A stretch of DNA of 64,000 nt from Antedon mediterranea. Lineage: Eukaryota > Echinodermata > Crinoidea > Comatulida > Antedonidae. The DNA is taken from NCBI RefSeq assembly GCF_964355755.1, contig NC_092678.1, forward strand, positions 3,940,922 through 4,004,921, read 5' to 3'. Position numbers and translations under genes: made by a program. Within the stretch, counting starts at the first letter, position 1. Each line of letters begins with the position of its first letter. Positions 1 to 12,041 of the stretch are shown in pieces. The notes under the pieces were generated by a model. The model was not told the origin of the DNA. It made no database searches and saw only the letters and a program-made list of their open reading frames with translations.

Positions 1-1227
1 GGTACTGGTTCAAATAACCGTCTCACAGAGACATCTGGTAGCCATTGACTTGAAGTTGGCATTTGGATGTGTTACTTTTAAATGTAGGCCTACAGTATGA
101 GAGTGACTACTACCAAATTACACAGTCACAAAACAACTTATAAAACAGTTCATATATACAGTTAAAACATTGCTGGGAATCATAAATTTCTGTTGAAGCA
201 GGCTCTAATGAAGTTGCATCTAGTAAGTTGACTTTGTTGTACAACTCTATCAAGTACTGATGGTATCTTCCGACCTCTTCGTTTACTTTGTGTTGTGTGA
301 AAAGTAAGAATTTTTGTAGGATCTTCATTTTCTTTTCTAATTACATGTCCGATCCAGTTGAATTGTTGCTTGTAGACATATTCTTCTAGCGGTTGACAGC
401 CAGTAATACCTTTTTTAATAGTATAATTAGTATATTTGGTTATTTTTAGTAGAAAACTTACCTATTTCTCACCAACTGTCATAAACTAGATGATACACAT
501 TTTAGCATTAACACTGATTTCTCCCAGTATCCTATATGTCACGTTTTTATCTAGCGTACTTATTTATATATTTTGAAGAACGTAGGCATATGCCTATATA
601 AGTACCGGTACCACTCTCTGTGTACCACCGTGATTACACTTGTAATAACAAAATCCAATATAAAACTGCATTCTTCACGCGCTCATAAACTCTATGAATT
701 GAGTTATTGGTATAGCCTTTTCCAAAAAAAATTGTTTGAGGAAAGAACAGTTTGTAGTTACACGGCAGAACAATCACATTAGCATATTCCATCACTGAAC
801 AATCATACGTGTTTCTTTTTCTGTTATTGTATTCTATTATTGTGGTATAAAACTCAGAAAACACGCCGATCAAACGGAATGAGGATAATGAAGTCACTGA
901 CATGTAACTATGACGCGTAGGCCTATATTATATACAAAGTATTATGCTATATACCACATAATTACTCATGAATCGTTTTACTTAATTTAGAATACTCTTT
1001 TATTATAATTTGATCGAGCATAATTTAAACGGCACCAACTAACTTCTTTGTACCCAATGACAGCACAAACTTGAAATGCATTTATTATTCAGAAATACAG
1101 CAATATATAAAAAAAAACAAATTACGTAAGAATTAGAAAATAATTGGTCAGATGTTTTGCCCTACTCTGACGTAATTTGTACTTTATACTAAGTACATAC
1201 GTGCGAAAAAATACGCAAGTAATTCTC
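1..1227. other. AT-rich intergenic DNA, no gene recognised
   Basis: Short open frames here (for example 110-328 on the - strand) show no family motif, and no splice pattern links them into a gene. TAGGCCTA-type palindromes occur near 85 and 920. Confidence 0.5.
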
Positions 1228-1275
1228 GGGTGGGACTCGAACCCACGACCTCCAGATCACTAGCCTGGAAATATA
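1228..1275 (-). repeat. tRNA-derived SINE fragment
   Basis: On the - strand the bases at 1232-1243 read as a polymerase III box B (GGTTCGAGTCCC type), flanked by a short T-arm stem and preceded by a D-arm/anticodon-like stretch. No full cloverleaf or convincing box A is present, so this is a remnant of a tRNA-derived short interspersed element and not a tRNA gene. Confidence 0.5.
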
Positions 1276-1625
1276 TACATTCTTGTCATACAAATTAGAA
1301 ATGTCAATAAATAAGTTTATTGGACTTGTGCAGGATCACAAAATGATCTTTATATACATTATAAATTAAATTGAGAATTATATACAAAATACATAACATT
1401 TGCGATTAGAGGAAGAAATCAATTTTAATAATAGTTTAGTAGCACCATTTGGCTAACATCACAATCAAAGAGTTTTTCTTCTATAGGATTATAATCATTT
1501 AATGTATCATCATTTAATGGTTTAAATAATCAATATTTACACTCCGTTGTCATTTAAACAATTGCTATGCCATTTAATGTGGTATCCTATAAGAAACTCT
1601 TGAATGTTGCTTGCCTTCTCCAACG
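1276..1625. other. Short intergenic spacer with a partial copy of the EGF-TM gene 3' end
   Basis: Bases around 1538-1566 resemble the last codons of the adjacent gene (1626-1655) with several changes. Inverted arms near 1470-1490 and 1585-1602 could pair. This looks like a small local duplication and carries no open frame of its own. Confidence 0.35.
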
Positions 1626-2930
1626 TTAGTTTTCACACTCCATTGTCACTTGTACAACTTTTCCAGGAATGCTGATGGCTCTATTAGGCCCTCGGACCTT
1701 TTTATTTTTAGGTTGCTGCTGAGTTGTTGACCAAGGGGTTTCGTTTTTGGTCATCATTGATTGTGACGGTACACTACTGCACCTGCGTAAATCCTGCCTG
1801 GACGAGCCTTCTGCAGCTTCCGTAACTCTAGGACGCCTACTGACTAACACTCTCTCTAGAATTTTGGAAGCAAACGACAGCGTTGTTTTTAAATTCGTAT
1901 TTTTTTTAGTTTTACTATTTTTCCCTGAGTTTCTTGAGCGGTTTGCGTTTTCATCACCAGCATCGTCTGTATTCTGGGAGGAGTTTGTGCTACTTTCTTC
2001 TGGTTCGTAGCCAACCGCTTCTTGATAGTCTGGTGGGCTCTCAACACTCGCTAAAGCATATGTTCTATCTCTTCTCGATAAAGTAGGACCTTTATGGAAA
2101 AACAACATAAGATAAAATATAAACATTATTTATTACTTGTTAGGCCTACATTGTAAATGAAAAAAAATAATCACCAGAATGGTAGTAGTAATATAGTATA
2201 GTAATATTTAAAAAAAATGTATTTTCAGTAACCGTTGATGGTTACGATGCCAATAAAATTAAGACAATAAGGAAAATTGAGACTATTTAGCCCAAGAAGT
2301 CTCATCACTGCGTATACTGAAAGTGTTCTCTTCTTGCATGTTAAATTGAGACACCCATAGCAATAGTCATCAGTGTAGGTACACAGCAAAATAAGACAAT
2401 GTTTTATTTTGTATTGTGGCGTCATTAACGAAAGTACTTCCCCTTTTTTCAAGAACTAATAGAAAACTTACGCCTTCGAACACTGTGTACACGAATAGTA
2501 GTAGCAGTTGGTGTATGTGAATCTTGTAACTTTTGGTAGAGTATAAATAAAAATATACAAAGAAGGCAGACAAACAAAGCGGCACAAAAGCTACCAACCA
2601 CAATGTATTGAGTCCCTGAAAAACAAACAGAAAATTAAGATTAAATTATGATTTTAAGACCTCAGTAGAAATCATGCAGTCCTAAAAACCACGAATCAGC
2701 TAACGTTGTTAGATGTATAGATAAGAACGATAAAAATAATGATTTAAAAAAAATAGTGTTAAGCGAAATGCAGATGATAACTGATAATGGTATTAAACTT
2801 ACCTAAATCTAGTTGACATATTTCGCCTTTGAAGCCAAATGGACATTTGCAAGTCTTGTCAATATGCATATAGGTGCCTCCATTATGGCACACTTGTTGG
2901 GGAGTTGGTATCATTGTAGCACTTTTAAAT
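1626..2930 (-). CDS. EGF-like single-pass membrane protein with one PPxY tail motif (paralogue A, 5' end not found)
   Basis: Three exons are supported by splice sites and phase. 2803-2930 is EGF-like (motifs CHNGG, CKCPFGFKGEIC). 2472-2615 is a hydrophobic membrane span followed by a short basic segment. 1626-2089 is a 153-residue hydrophilic tail ending in TAA. The two introns are phase 1. The tail has one PPDY motif, a typical ligand for WW domains, then a Ser/Asn/Lys-rich stretch. The EGF unit lacks the first and third of the six usual cysteines, unlike paralogues B and C. A signal-peptide exon was not identified; a 74-nt segment at 3137-3210 has splice-like ends but its only long frame contains a stop. 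By inference it is a cell-surface protein with intracellular PPxY docking. Function is unknown. Confidence 0.6.
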
Positions 2931-4653
2931 CTGTAAAGGTTCAAAATCGTTTTAGCAGCAGGCGAAATTGTTGATAACGACTGAAAAAACTAGGCCTACA
3001 GGAATTTTAACAATCACAAATGCTGATGATAAACGTCACATGCCATACGAAACTCCTTTAGGATATATCTATTTTGGGCTAACTCCGGGAAGTTGAACAA
3101 CACATAATACAGGCATTTAGGTTTACAGGAACTTACAAATGTTACACAAATCGTGACAAAGGAGTAAGGTGGACGATCAATCCTGGTTCATGTGGGTTGT
3201 CTGCACTTTCCTAAACCACACAAAATGTAACAGAGGCCTACAGCATAAGGTATACCAGTGACATAATACTTATGTTAGTCATTTCGAAAACAATGATTTG
3301 TCATTACCTTTGTAGAGTTTGAAGGACAAACTTTAAACTAACATAAACTAAACTGGTATAAAACATAAAAAGAAAAGATAAAAACCTACATTTTCAAAAT
3401 AAACTATGAAGTGCGTCTGTTCTAAAAATAAAATCTATTCCAGACAGATTGAAATGGTAGGTAGACTCTCCCATCATTCCAAAGAAATTGGTAAAATATG
3501 TAGTATAGGAGCCCTAACATGCTATAGCCCTATTGCGTTAGTCGTATCTTAAAATAATATTGTCATCTTATGCTACATTTTTTTCGATCGATAAATAGGC
3601 CTATGCTATACCAACGAAAAAATATTGACTGAAAAAACAATCAAAGAAAGAAAACAAAAAACATACGGAGCAACAACCTACAAAGTTATCAGGGAAAATG
3701 GTAATATATATTAGTCCTAGGCCTTACCTTACCTGTTTGTTTGTTTAAACTTTTCTTCGGGAGCTAGGCTCTGACGACTACTTTCATCGAACACGAGTAC
3801 ACCGTTTCAATCGAAAAAAAAAATTCCTTAAAATAAATACCACTGAAAATTGTCAATAGAAGAATGGCAGGTATTGTTCAGAGTACAGATTTGAATACAC
3901 GTGAGCGACGTCACGGATCCTTGTTTAATTTTAACCAAAATCGTTCTGTTTTTTACGAGTGAATTAAAAGAAATATAAATAGAGAGGACGTCCTTTGTCT
4001 GAATCACCGAGCCAAACAAAATATATAGTGTGTATATAAGTATTGTATTATACCAATAAAGCCACAGTTTGTATTTAATAAGGTTTCTGGAAACAATAAA
4101 GGAACTTTACCCAACTGGTATTGGCCTCTAATGTTGTACTCTTTACATTAATCAATAGTCTATAGAAACCGGTTAGTTTTAACAGATGAATTGAGATTGA
4201 CGACCAGAGTAGCACAAATAGTTTATATAATTTAATCACTTTTTAAATGCTTTGTTAACCAAGGACGGGGGAAATTATCCATGTTCCTGAAGGGAGTTGA
4301 AAACGTTCGTTTTGGTAATTCCGAATAGGAGATGAGAATCCAAATATTGACATCGCGAAGGTTAATATGATTTTAGGCCTATACTATTTATAACTTTGTT
4401 TCGGCGTCAACAATATAAAACACCGGTGCATCGAAACAAGTACCAGTTACCTGTGTATGCGCTTAATAAATGAAATAATGATTTAATTTTAAAGAAAAAA
4501 TAAACCTCTTCATATCTTATAAGTGAGTTGATTGCACATTTCGCATGATTTCATTTCTAAAAGCTAAATTGATTATAAAATCTTGTACAAAATGGAAATT
4601 ATCTATTTACAATAATCTATTTTCAAGGTTATTACTTAGCAAGTCTCTCTATT
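2931..4653. other. Spacer upstream of paralogue A, possible 5' exons
   Basis: A candidate exon at 3137-3210 (- strand) has an acceptor and a strong GTAAGT donor but ends in a stop in its only long frame. Another possible untranslated exon ends at a GTAAGG donor near 3730. Neither can be joined to the gene with confidence. The rest is AT-rich and without recognisable genes. Confidence 0.3.
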
Positions 4654-5868
4654 TCATTCAGAGTCACGTGTGTTAAAAGATGCATCGCCTGTTTCATCAG
4701 CAGCAGACGGTTGCTTGTGGCTAGCTCTGTTTTTGTGCACTAGCGAGTAGGATGGGGGTATCGCTTGAGGTATGCTATGGTCTTCTTCTGAATTAAATTG
4801 TTCCTCTGATTCCTGAACCTTGGAGACATTTGAACGTTCTTCCAGATTCTCATTAATTGACTCTTCGGTTAACATTGGATTAACATGAGTTGATGGCTCG
4901 CTGTTTTTTGTAGCTTCCGGGACTTCCACAGATGTGGTATCATCGAATTGATCGTCGGTGTTTGTTCTTGTTACGTCATCGTAGTTTGGTGGGACGTCAT
5001 CGTTTGCTTTATCAATCTTAATGCTAGTATTGACGGAATCTTTGAAATAAATAGAAACTTCATAAGAAAAAGGACATTTCTAGCTGACATAGGACATTTT
5101 AACGTAAAAAAACAAAGTTTACTTACGAACACTAATTATTCTTTGAATGATTCTATTCTGTCTAGGTTGCGTTTGTTGCCGTTCTCCTTTAAAGTATCTG
5201 TATGAATATATAATAATTGTCAACAGAAGGCCCGTCGCAAGCAGTACGGCAATGGTGATGTATGTTGTTCTGTCAGCAGCTGCAATAAAGGCATACTACT
5301 ATTATAATATCTTACCTGGCACAAGTATAATATATGTTATCCAATTGTGTTAAGATTCATTTGGAGCACTCTCGTTTTATAGTTGTTGGTTTCAGCTTAA
5401 CTTTAAAAGTTGACAACAACTTATATCCATAATCCATAATAAGAAGAGTAGGCCTAGTCACAATAAAAAAAAGTATCCGGATCTATACACCGGATTAGAT
5501 CGGTATGCAAGTTCGTTTGCATTGAAGAAAGATTTAGGCAAAAAATACTTTTAATTGAAAAAAAAACACCAAAATAACAGATAAAAACGCAACATATGCA
5601 TACTATTAATTTCACATGAATCTCCGGTGTATGGATTTGGACACGCACACACCGGACCGTCACGTGACTGTAAACACGACCCTCCGTTCACACACTCCGG
5701 ATTGCATGGTGGTCGGCTCATTTCCTTAACCCACAGCCTTGCTTGCTGAAAGGCAATGTATAAACGGAGTTAAACAAGAAACTTTGGAGGAAGTATTTCA
5801 CCTTTAACCTTTTCGTTCGTCTGGGTGCACTTTTGTGATCTCAATATTTGAGAAACCCATTCCATATC
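4654..5868 (-). CDS. EGF-like single-pass membrane protein with two PPxY tail motifs (paralogue B, 5' end not found)
   Basis: Exons in transcript order: 5809-5868 (possible, phase 0), 5604-5745 with a complete six-cysteine EGF unit (CNPECVNGGSC, then CAC and a final C), 5127-5279 with a membrane span (about TYITIAVLLATGLLLTIII) and a basic juxtamembrane stretch ending RIISV, and 4654-5039 encoding the tail. The introns flanking the membrane exon are phase 1, as in A and C. The tail holds PPNYDDV near its start and PPSYSLV further on; the second motif continues into VHKNRAS, matching VHENRAS in paralogue C. The acidic tail ends in TAG or TAA-type stop at 4654. By inference this is a type I surface protein that recruits WW-domain proteins. 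The N-terminal signal exon was not located. Confidence 0.65.
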
Positions 5869-7319
5869 CTGTTGAAATAACGGAACAAGGAGAAAAACAA
5901 AATTAGGCCTATATTCTCCAGCACGAAATTAAAATATGCCTGTCCTTAAGTACGCTTTGTAAAGAAGAAAATGGAAATTCCTAATAAATAATACATATGA
6001 AGATTATTAAACAGGAAAGTGCATTATAGCTTTCCTTACTTCAATAGAAACTGCTATATACAAGGAAATTGAATATTAAATTAATTGAATAGAAAATTTA
6101 CCAAAACAATTACATAATCATAACAAAATCACTGAAAACAATGTAGGTATATAACATACATATATAACATAAACTAAATTCCACAGAGGAATTAAACGAT
6201 TATATTCCAATTCTTCAATAGATAATAGAAACCTTATTTTATACAAACAAAAGTGGTGAGTGAACTATAATAATACGGTACGTTTCTATACAATAACTAT
6301 TGTTACGTACAAGGTTGCGATCGTTCCAAACCGTGAAATAAAGGTGTAATTATACAGCTCTATATAATATTTGATTATTTCCTCCTAATGCCAATACTAG
6401 ACAACACTTACCTTTGACGATTTTGTATGGTTTCACTTTAATATAGGCCTAATGCCGGTAGCTCCACTCCAACACTTCCTGCTCGCACAATGTGTAAGCA
6501 AAATATTAATAGCGAGACGTGACTGTAACCGATTTAACTGTACTTGAAATTGAACAATACCACGATATTTGACTTTGACTTTAAAAAACCATATGCACTT
6601 CTAAGGTTGGTATAAAAAGCATTTTAAGCAGCATAGAATAATGATCGTATAATAACGTGTAAACTGGTATGAGACCTATGTTAAATTGGAGACACGTCAA
6701 ACTGGAGAAACATACTCGTACTAGCCTGCGTACTCTCTGACTTCAATTACAATAAAAGCTCTGAAATATTTCTATTCACTTCAATGATCCGTTATTGTTG
6801 ATTTCCCGTAATCTCCACAAGATTATAAACTCACGTCATTTGTATATATTTACACTTATTATCAACTCATTGACTATAAAATATTCTTTTAATATTATCT
6901 TTAGAACGTTGTTAACGCCCAAATAAAACACGACAGTTTTTCATTATTAAATGAATTTGAATATACTTCTCATTATTTTAAACAATGTTACTTACCGTAT
7001 GCGTATTAGGATCTAATATTTTTGTTTCCCCATAGAATCATCTATGATTGATTGTCACTAACATGATATTCATTAAATAATAAGGTGGTACAATAACTCA
7101 TTAAACATACAATTCTTAGTCTTCTTTGCTGGAGCACGATGACCTACCGTGGGTATTAAAAATCTGATTACTTTTCAATTTGACTTTGGTGAGATATTAA
7201 CATAAAAAGAACTAATCACAGTTGAATATCGTTTTATAAACAGCATTTCTCAAATAATTTGTAAATTAGAAGTGATACTGTTTCAATAATGTGATTCACA
7301 GTTCAATAACGACTTGTTT
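5869..7319. other. Spacer between paralogues B and C
   Basis: About 1.45 kb of AT-rich DNA. The signal-peptide exon of paralogue B should lie in or beyond this stretch, but I could not pick one out. No RNA gene or repeat array seen. Confidence 0.35.
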
Positions 7320-8746
7320 TTATATGTCACTTTCAGTATCATTAGCATTTGCTTCTTCGCTTTCTGCATGTTCTTGTAATATACGTTTGCTTGCTCTATT
7401 TTCGTGAACCTCTGTATAGTCCGGAGGAGGCTCACTTTTATCTAGTTCATCAGATCTTCGATTTTGTTTATCAGCATCAGTTCTGTTCTCACTTGTAGCT
7501 GCTCCTGAAACTTCATTGTTGCCACTTTCAGTGGTTTTCACTGCTTCTTCTCTAACGTGAGAAACCGACAATTCTTCTATCTGACCAGTCCTGCTAACTT
7601 CAATCTCAGACTCGCCATCGTTAAAGTGATTTGCAGCCGTATCGTCTGCTGTGCGTTCTGACGAAATTGCGTCTTCTATCTCATTCACGTCTGTTTCAAC
7701 CTGACCCTCTGCAACCGATACGTCATCATAAGCAGGCGGTAAATCATTTTTAGATCGATCAATCTTTGTCGTTCTTCTTTTTGCTCCTAAAAGGACAAAA
7801 AAACAATGTTTATTAATATAGTTATGTGACAGTGCTCTACATTACCTCCATTAGTGATAACCACGTATTGCAGCAACAATATGAACACACATCATTTACG
7901 ATGTGGATACCTTCCAATTGAGATTGTTTCATCGATAACCAGTAGGCCTACCAGCAGATTATTAATATTATTCACGAGTCGGCACAAAGTATACCAGTGA
8001 CTGATAATTATTAATTGAAGGTTTCAAACACTGCAGTAAATAAATTAATTTCAGTGGAACAGATTAATTGTAGGATGGTTCTCACCATTTCAATAGAGAT
8101 AAAGTAGGCCTAGGGTAAGATCTAAGAGATACCTACTGACACTAATAATCCGGTTGATTATTAGAGGCCTATCTTGTTCTTCTCGGTAGCGTTGACAATA
8201 TGCAACAAGTAAACAGGCTGCAATTGCTAGTAACGTTGCAATTGCAATTAATACAAACGTTACCGTCATTGCAACTGAAAGTTAAAAAACAAACAATTGT
8301 TATAAAACATTTAGATACATAGAATATATACACACCTCCTAAAAACTGGCATGTTGTTAGTATTTTAAGATTTCAAGCTTAGGCCGAATTATAATTCAAT
8401 TTTCTGATATTGATAATTATTAGATAATACAAAGGTCTGTTGATTTAAAGGGAACCTTTTAAACAAGGCAAGCCTGGCTGTTTTTTAAACAAATATCCTA
8501 GATTTATAAACTATATTCTCGTACGGTACGGTATCATGTCTGGGGACAATAAAGAGTCCCGCTGTTTCTTGAGAAATGACACAGTACGCGAATCAGCTGA
8601 AATATATCATTTATTGTAAAATCTATATATACCATCTCTTTCACATCTGTCTCCATAGAACATACTAGTGCAAACACAAATATTTTCTGTAACTTGACAT
8701 GTTCCACCATTCAGACAAGTCGGCCGGCAAAGTCTTCCACTCATTG
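7320..8746 (-). CDS. EGF-like single-pass membrane protein with two PPxY tail motifs (paralogue C, 5' end not found)
   Basis: Exons in transcript order: 8633-8746 with a six-cysteine EGF unit (CRPTCLNGGTC, CVC, FYGDRC), 8137-8274 with a membrane span (VTFVLIAIATLLAIAACLLV) and juxtamembrane NRIISV, and 7320-7786 encoding the tail. The donors GTATAT at 8632 and GTAGGT at 8136 give phase 1 joins, so the reading frame is continuous. The tail contains LPPAYDDV and EPPPDYTEVHENRAS. Between and after these it is rich in Glu, Asp, Ser and Thr. The segment KIDRSKNDLPPAYDDV aligns with KIDKANDDVPPNYDDV of paralogue B, which shows common descent. Likely a surface protein; the ligand is unknown. Confidence 0.65.
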
Positions 8747-8880
8747 CTGAAATAAATACAGACCTAAATAAAGTTAAACTGCAACTTGACAGTTTTACTT
8801 TTTAGTTTAATAGGCCTACATGTTGACTTCCATAGTCTACTAGAACAAACTAGCAAATTGATTATTCGAGGGAAGTATTT

Positions 8881-9450
8881 TTAAGTAGTTTCACTTTCAG
8901 ATACATTACTCGCTATCATCATTGCGTTTCTTTTTGCTGTTTTCTTGTGTGGGGTTTTCCAATCCAATTTCACTTAAATGTACAAATAAGCAGTAAATAA
9001 GCAAACATATATGCTGTACTAAAATTAATTCCAACTAGTTTTTCAGCTAGCTCGTATGTATAGATAAAAATCCTAATTCTTGCATAATTGATGATGATGT
9101 TATTGTTGATGATAAAGATATAGAGGATAGTTAAAAGTAAATACTATTACTTAATTAATTAATATTACGATTACTTAAAATTACTAATACTTAGACAAGA
9201 ACCTATTATTAAGCTGACTCGATATAATTATTATTATTATTGTAGTTATAATAGGCTTATATATTTTTTTGGTATATTTATTATGCAAGAAGATAAATTA
9301 AGCAATGTATTTTTTGAGAAAATATCAATTGATAACAAATACATAAAACGTACCTTTTTTTCTCCTTAACAAAGTTGTCAATGAATAGTTATACCGCCGA
9401 GTTTTTCGTTTTGATTTGGACGTTCTTTTAGCGTTATGTAGATTACACTA
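8881..9450 (-). pseudogene. Possible relict or diverged fourth EGF-TM paralogue
   Basis: A basic segment (RRYNYSLTTLLRRKK) ends at a GTACGT donor at 9352. An acceptor near 8970 leads into a frame that continues with compatible phase and ends ESETT before a stop at 8881-8883, similar in composition to the ends of the other tails. No EGF or membrane exon was found nearby and there is no PPxY motif. It may be a decayed copy or chance. Confidence 0.2.
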
Positions 9451-10325
9451 TTAAGCAATTGTCAGCAATTTGTAAGCACATAACAAACAGAAAAACTTTT
9501 AGGACGAGGAACTACAAAATTAATATTTATCGAAAGAGTGTTTTGTGAGTTATACATCCCAATGATTTCCACGGCTATTGTTTAATTTCAACCCATATTC
9601 AACTATAGAACAGGAAAGGAAACATAGCATTTCTTCCGCAATGAGTGCTACAATATTACACCACAACAGGTCAAATAAATTGACATTGTTGAGGAAATAC
9701 CAAATCATCGTGACTATGGAAACTTCTGACGTTTAAAGAAAAACAAAGAATTAGGCCAGCAATAATGTTTAAAAAAGTATCACAAGCGACAGCAGTTCGA
9801 GCGATAAACTACCAGGACATGTAGTAAAGTGAGTTGACCAATCAAAAGCTACAGTTCGAACGATCCATGGTGTTGTGATTCGCCAAATTATTTGCGATGC
9901 TCTATAGTCCTGGTTGCGTGGTGGAAACCAATCTCTGTATGTATGATTCATACAGTACGGCAGATGACGATCCCTTTGCACGTGATCCTGATTTGTTCCA
10001 TTTACATTTTCTTTTGTTTAATGATTAAAATACGTCACATACACTGATTAAAAACAATACCATTTCAAAATGTATTATTTAAATCTATACTACCTTGATC
10101 TATTAGTATTAATGTAAGTAGGCCTTAAGTCCGTCCAGCAGTAAATAGCTGGTACTGACCATAAGCATTTCATTTTGTGTATAAAGGAGTGAACATTTTA
10201 TATTTACAGTATTGAAACAATAATTTGATAGATCTTCTACATTTGGAACAATTTGCTCGTGTCTGTAACAAAGGCTTGGATTAACATCCCACCAAAGTAT
10301 ATCTTCTAGGCCTACTAATGGAGAA
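9451..10325. other. Spacer between the EGF-TM cluster and the GPCR array
   Basis: Mostly unique AT-rich DNA. Bases about 9790-9935 share short stretches with the foldback element at 37657-37835 (for example a GTGARTTGACCAATCA match) and may be a degraded copy. The open frame on the - strand at 9769-9981 lies inside it and is not a gene. Confidence 0.35.
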
Positions 10326-11288
10326 ATGGCAGACTTTATAAACGATACATCCGACTGGAGCTCGATGAGAATGTCAAGAAGAACCAATTACATCGCATGC
10401 GTTATCATAGTTGACGTAATAGGCGTCATTTCAATCGTTCTTAATGTCAGCGTTATAGTCGTAATTTCTAGTAACAAAAGACTGAGAAAACGAAAGAACA
10501 TCTTTACATGTTCCCTGGCTGTTTCGGATGGATTATTCGCGCTTGCAATGTTAGTGAAGATTCTTAGTAATGAATCGTTTGAACTTTATCGGTCAAATTT
10601 AGATCTAGTAACGTTGGCTGTAATGGATGTAACTTCATTGGTATCCCTTCTGACCATAGGATCTATAGCCTTAGAGAGGTATGTTGCTATTGTCTGGAAA
10701 CCAATGTTGCGAAGTAAGGTATCCATGAGGCACATTGCAACGGTGTGTATTCTGAACTGGGTATTCGCGGCTTGTGTAATAATTCCAGGTTATATCTTAT
10801 CCTTCTATAGGCCTAAAGATACATTTATCCTATCAACATTTTTTATCATATGTATTATTGTATTTTTGGTAACTATATACATTGCTATATACAGAAGCGT
10901 CGCTGGCCACGAACGAAACATGCATTCGTTTTCATGTAGGCGGGAAAAATACAATTCGCATCGTCTGCTTGTGATGTTTTCGTTGATTCTTGGATGCTTT
11001 ATCGTCTGCTGGTTACCGATAAACATTGTCATTATTTTAGAATACTATCTTCATTTTAATGACAAAGAGCTATATAGGATTTTATTGGTCATTGGTACCA
11101 GTCTTATTCTTCTAAATTCGTTAACCAATCCAATTATTTATTTTTGGAGAATTCCAGATTTTCGTAAAGCATTCTTCGCATTGTTTAAACGAATAAAGTT
11201 ACATGGTAAAACATCGAGCACATCCAATATTGCAGCAAGATCTTGCACTAACCGAGCAATTACTATTTCCGAAGCTGTTCAAACTTAA
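10326..11288 (+). CDS. Rhodopsin-like GPCR, intronless, orphan type
   Basis: The 320-residue frame has seven hydrophobic spans in class A order. Landmarks are LN in TM1 (39-40), LAVSD in TM2 (64-68), ERY at the end of TM3 (117-119), CWLP in TM6 (228-231) and NPIIY in TM7 (268-272). The N-terminus is short, with an N-glycosylation site at NDT. Key motifs are canonical, so G-protein coupling is likely. The cysteine normally found at the top of TM3 and its partner in the second extracellular loop are both absent. Its second intracellular loop differs from the other receptors in the array, so it belongs to a separate subfamily. The first ATG in the frame is used, preceded by GAGAA. Ligand unknown; a sensory role is an inference from the array context. 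Confidence 0.85.
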   Translation: MADFINDTSDWSSMRMSRRTNYIACVIIVDVIGVISIVLNVSVIVVISSNKRLRKRKNIFTCSLAVSDGLFALAMLVKILSNESFELYRSNLDLVTLAVMDVTSLVSLLTIGSIALERYVAIVWKPMLRSKVSMRHIATVCILNWVFAACVIIPGYILSFYRPKDTFILSTFFIICIIVFLVTIYIAIYRSVAGHERNMHSFSCRREKYNSHRLLVMFSLILGCFIVCWLPINIVIILEYYLHFNDKELYRILLVIGTSLILLNSLTNPIIYFWRIPDFRKAFFALFKRIKLHGKTSSTSNIAARSCTNRAITISEAVQT

Positions 11289-12041
11289 ATATATTAAAAG
11301 TACTTTATTAAGAAATCAAAGAAGATGGAGGCTGTCACGTAGTTCTACTTTGATTAAGACAACCTAACAACAGGACACTGAGCTCGTCTTGCCAAGATAG
11401 GAACTTTTAACATTCCTTTGATCTTATGTCTGGCTGCGACCACCAACAGTACTGTACCAACTCCCTGACTGTACTATGTCTATATTCTCCACAGCGCGCG
11501 TTGTCTGTTAAGTGCCGCAGCCACAGATAAACCCTTTCATCTCCGGAGCTCAGCATCCTATTGTTAGATTTCCTTGCTTGGACATACAATTTAACGAATA
11601 TGTATTTTGTAATGGAAACTTTGTTGTACTGTATAAATATCAAACTGAGATATATAATGATATATTAAGGACAGGTTTAATAAATTACTATTCAATGCTG
11701 TGCTCTGAAACATATTAATAGTCTCTTAGTTTGACATAGGCTAATATCAATATACATACACTCAACGGTACGGTATCTCTATCTCCATCCAAACTCCAAA
11801 TTCCAACAAACTCCTGACTTTTATTGCGAATCAATGCGAATCATTAAACCTATAATAGTGTCACAATATTACCACTTTCAAATATCTTCAACCTATTTCC
11901 AACTACTGTACGTTCCTTGGAATTTAAAGTATTCCATTTCCAAAATAAAAACATTTTTAAATATGTGCTATATGTTAATGTCTTAATATGTACTGATCCA
12001 TTGACAATATATATTATCTTACAAACTGGTCGAATTAAGTA
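11289..12041. other. Spacer between two convergent GPCR genes
   Basis: The 3' ends of both neighbouring receptor genes face this stretch, so it should contain their untranslated ends and poly(A) signals. The open frames at 11407-11718 overlap on both strands and look non-coding. Confidence 0.5.

Noticed and set aside
110-328. 72-codon - strand frame near the left edge
   Set aside because: Composition is somewhat protein-like, but there is no recognised motif or supporting splice structure.
1228-1275. A functional tRNA gene
   Set aside because: Only the 3' half (box B and T-arm) is recognisable; acceptor stem and box A are missing, so it is listed as a SINE fragment.
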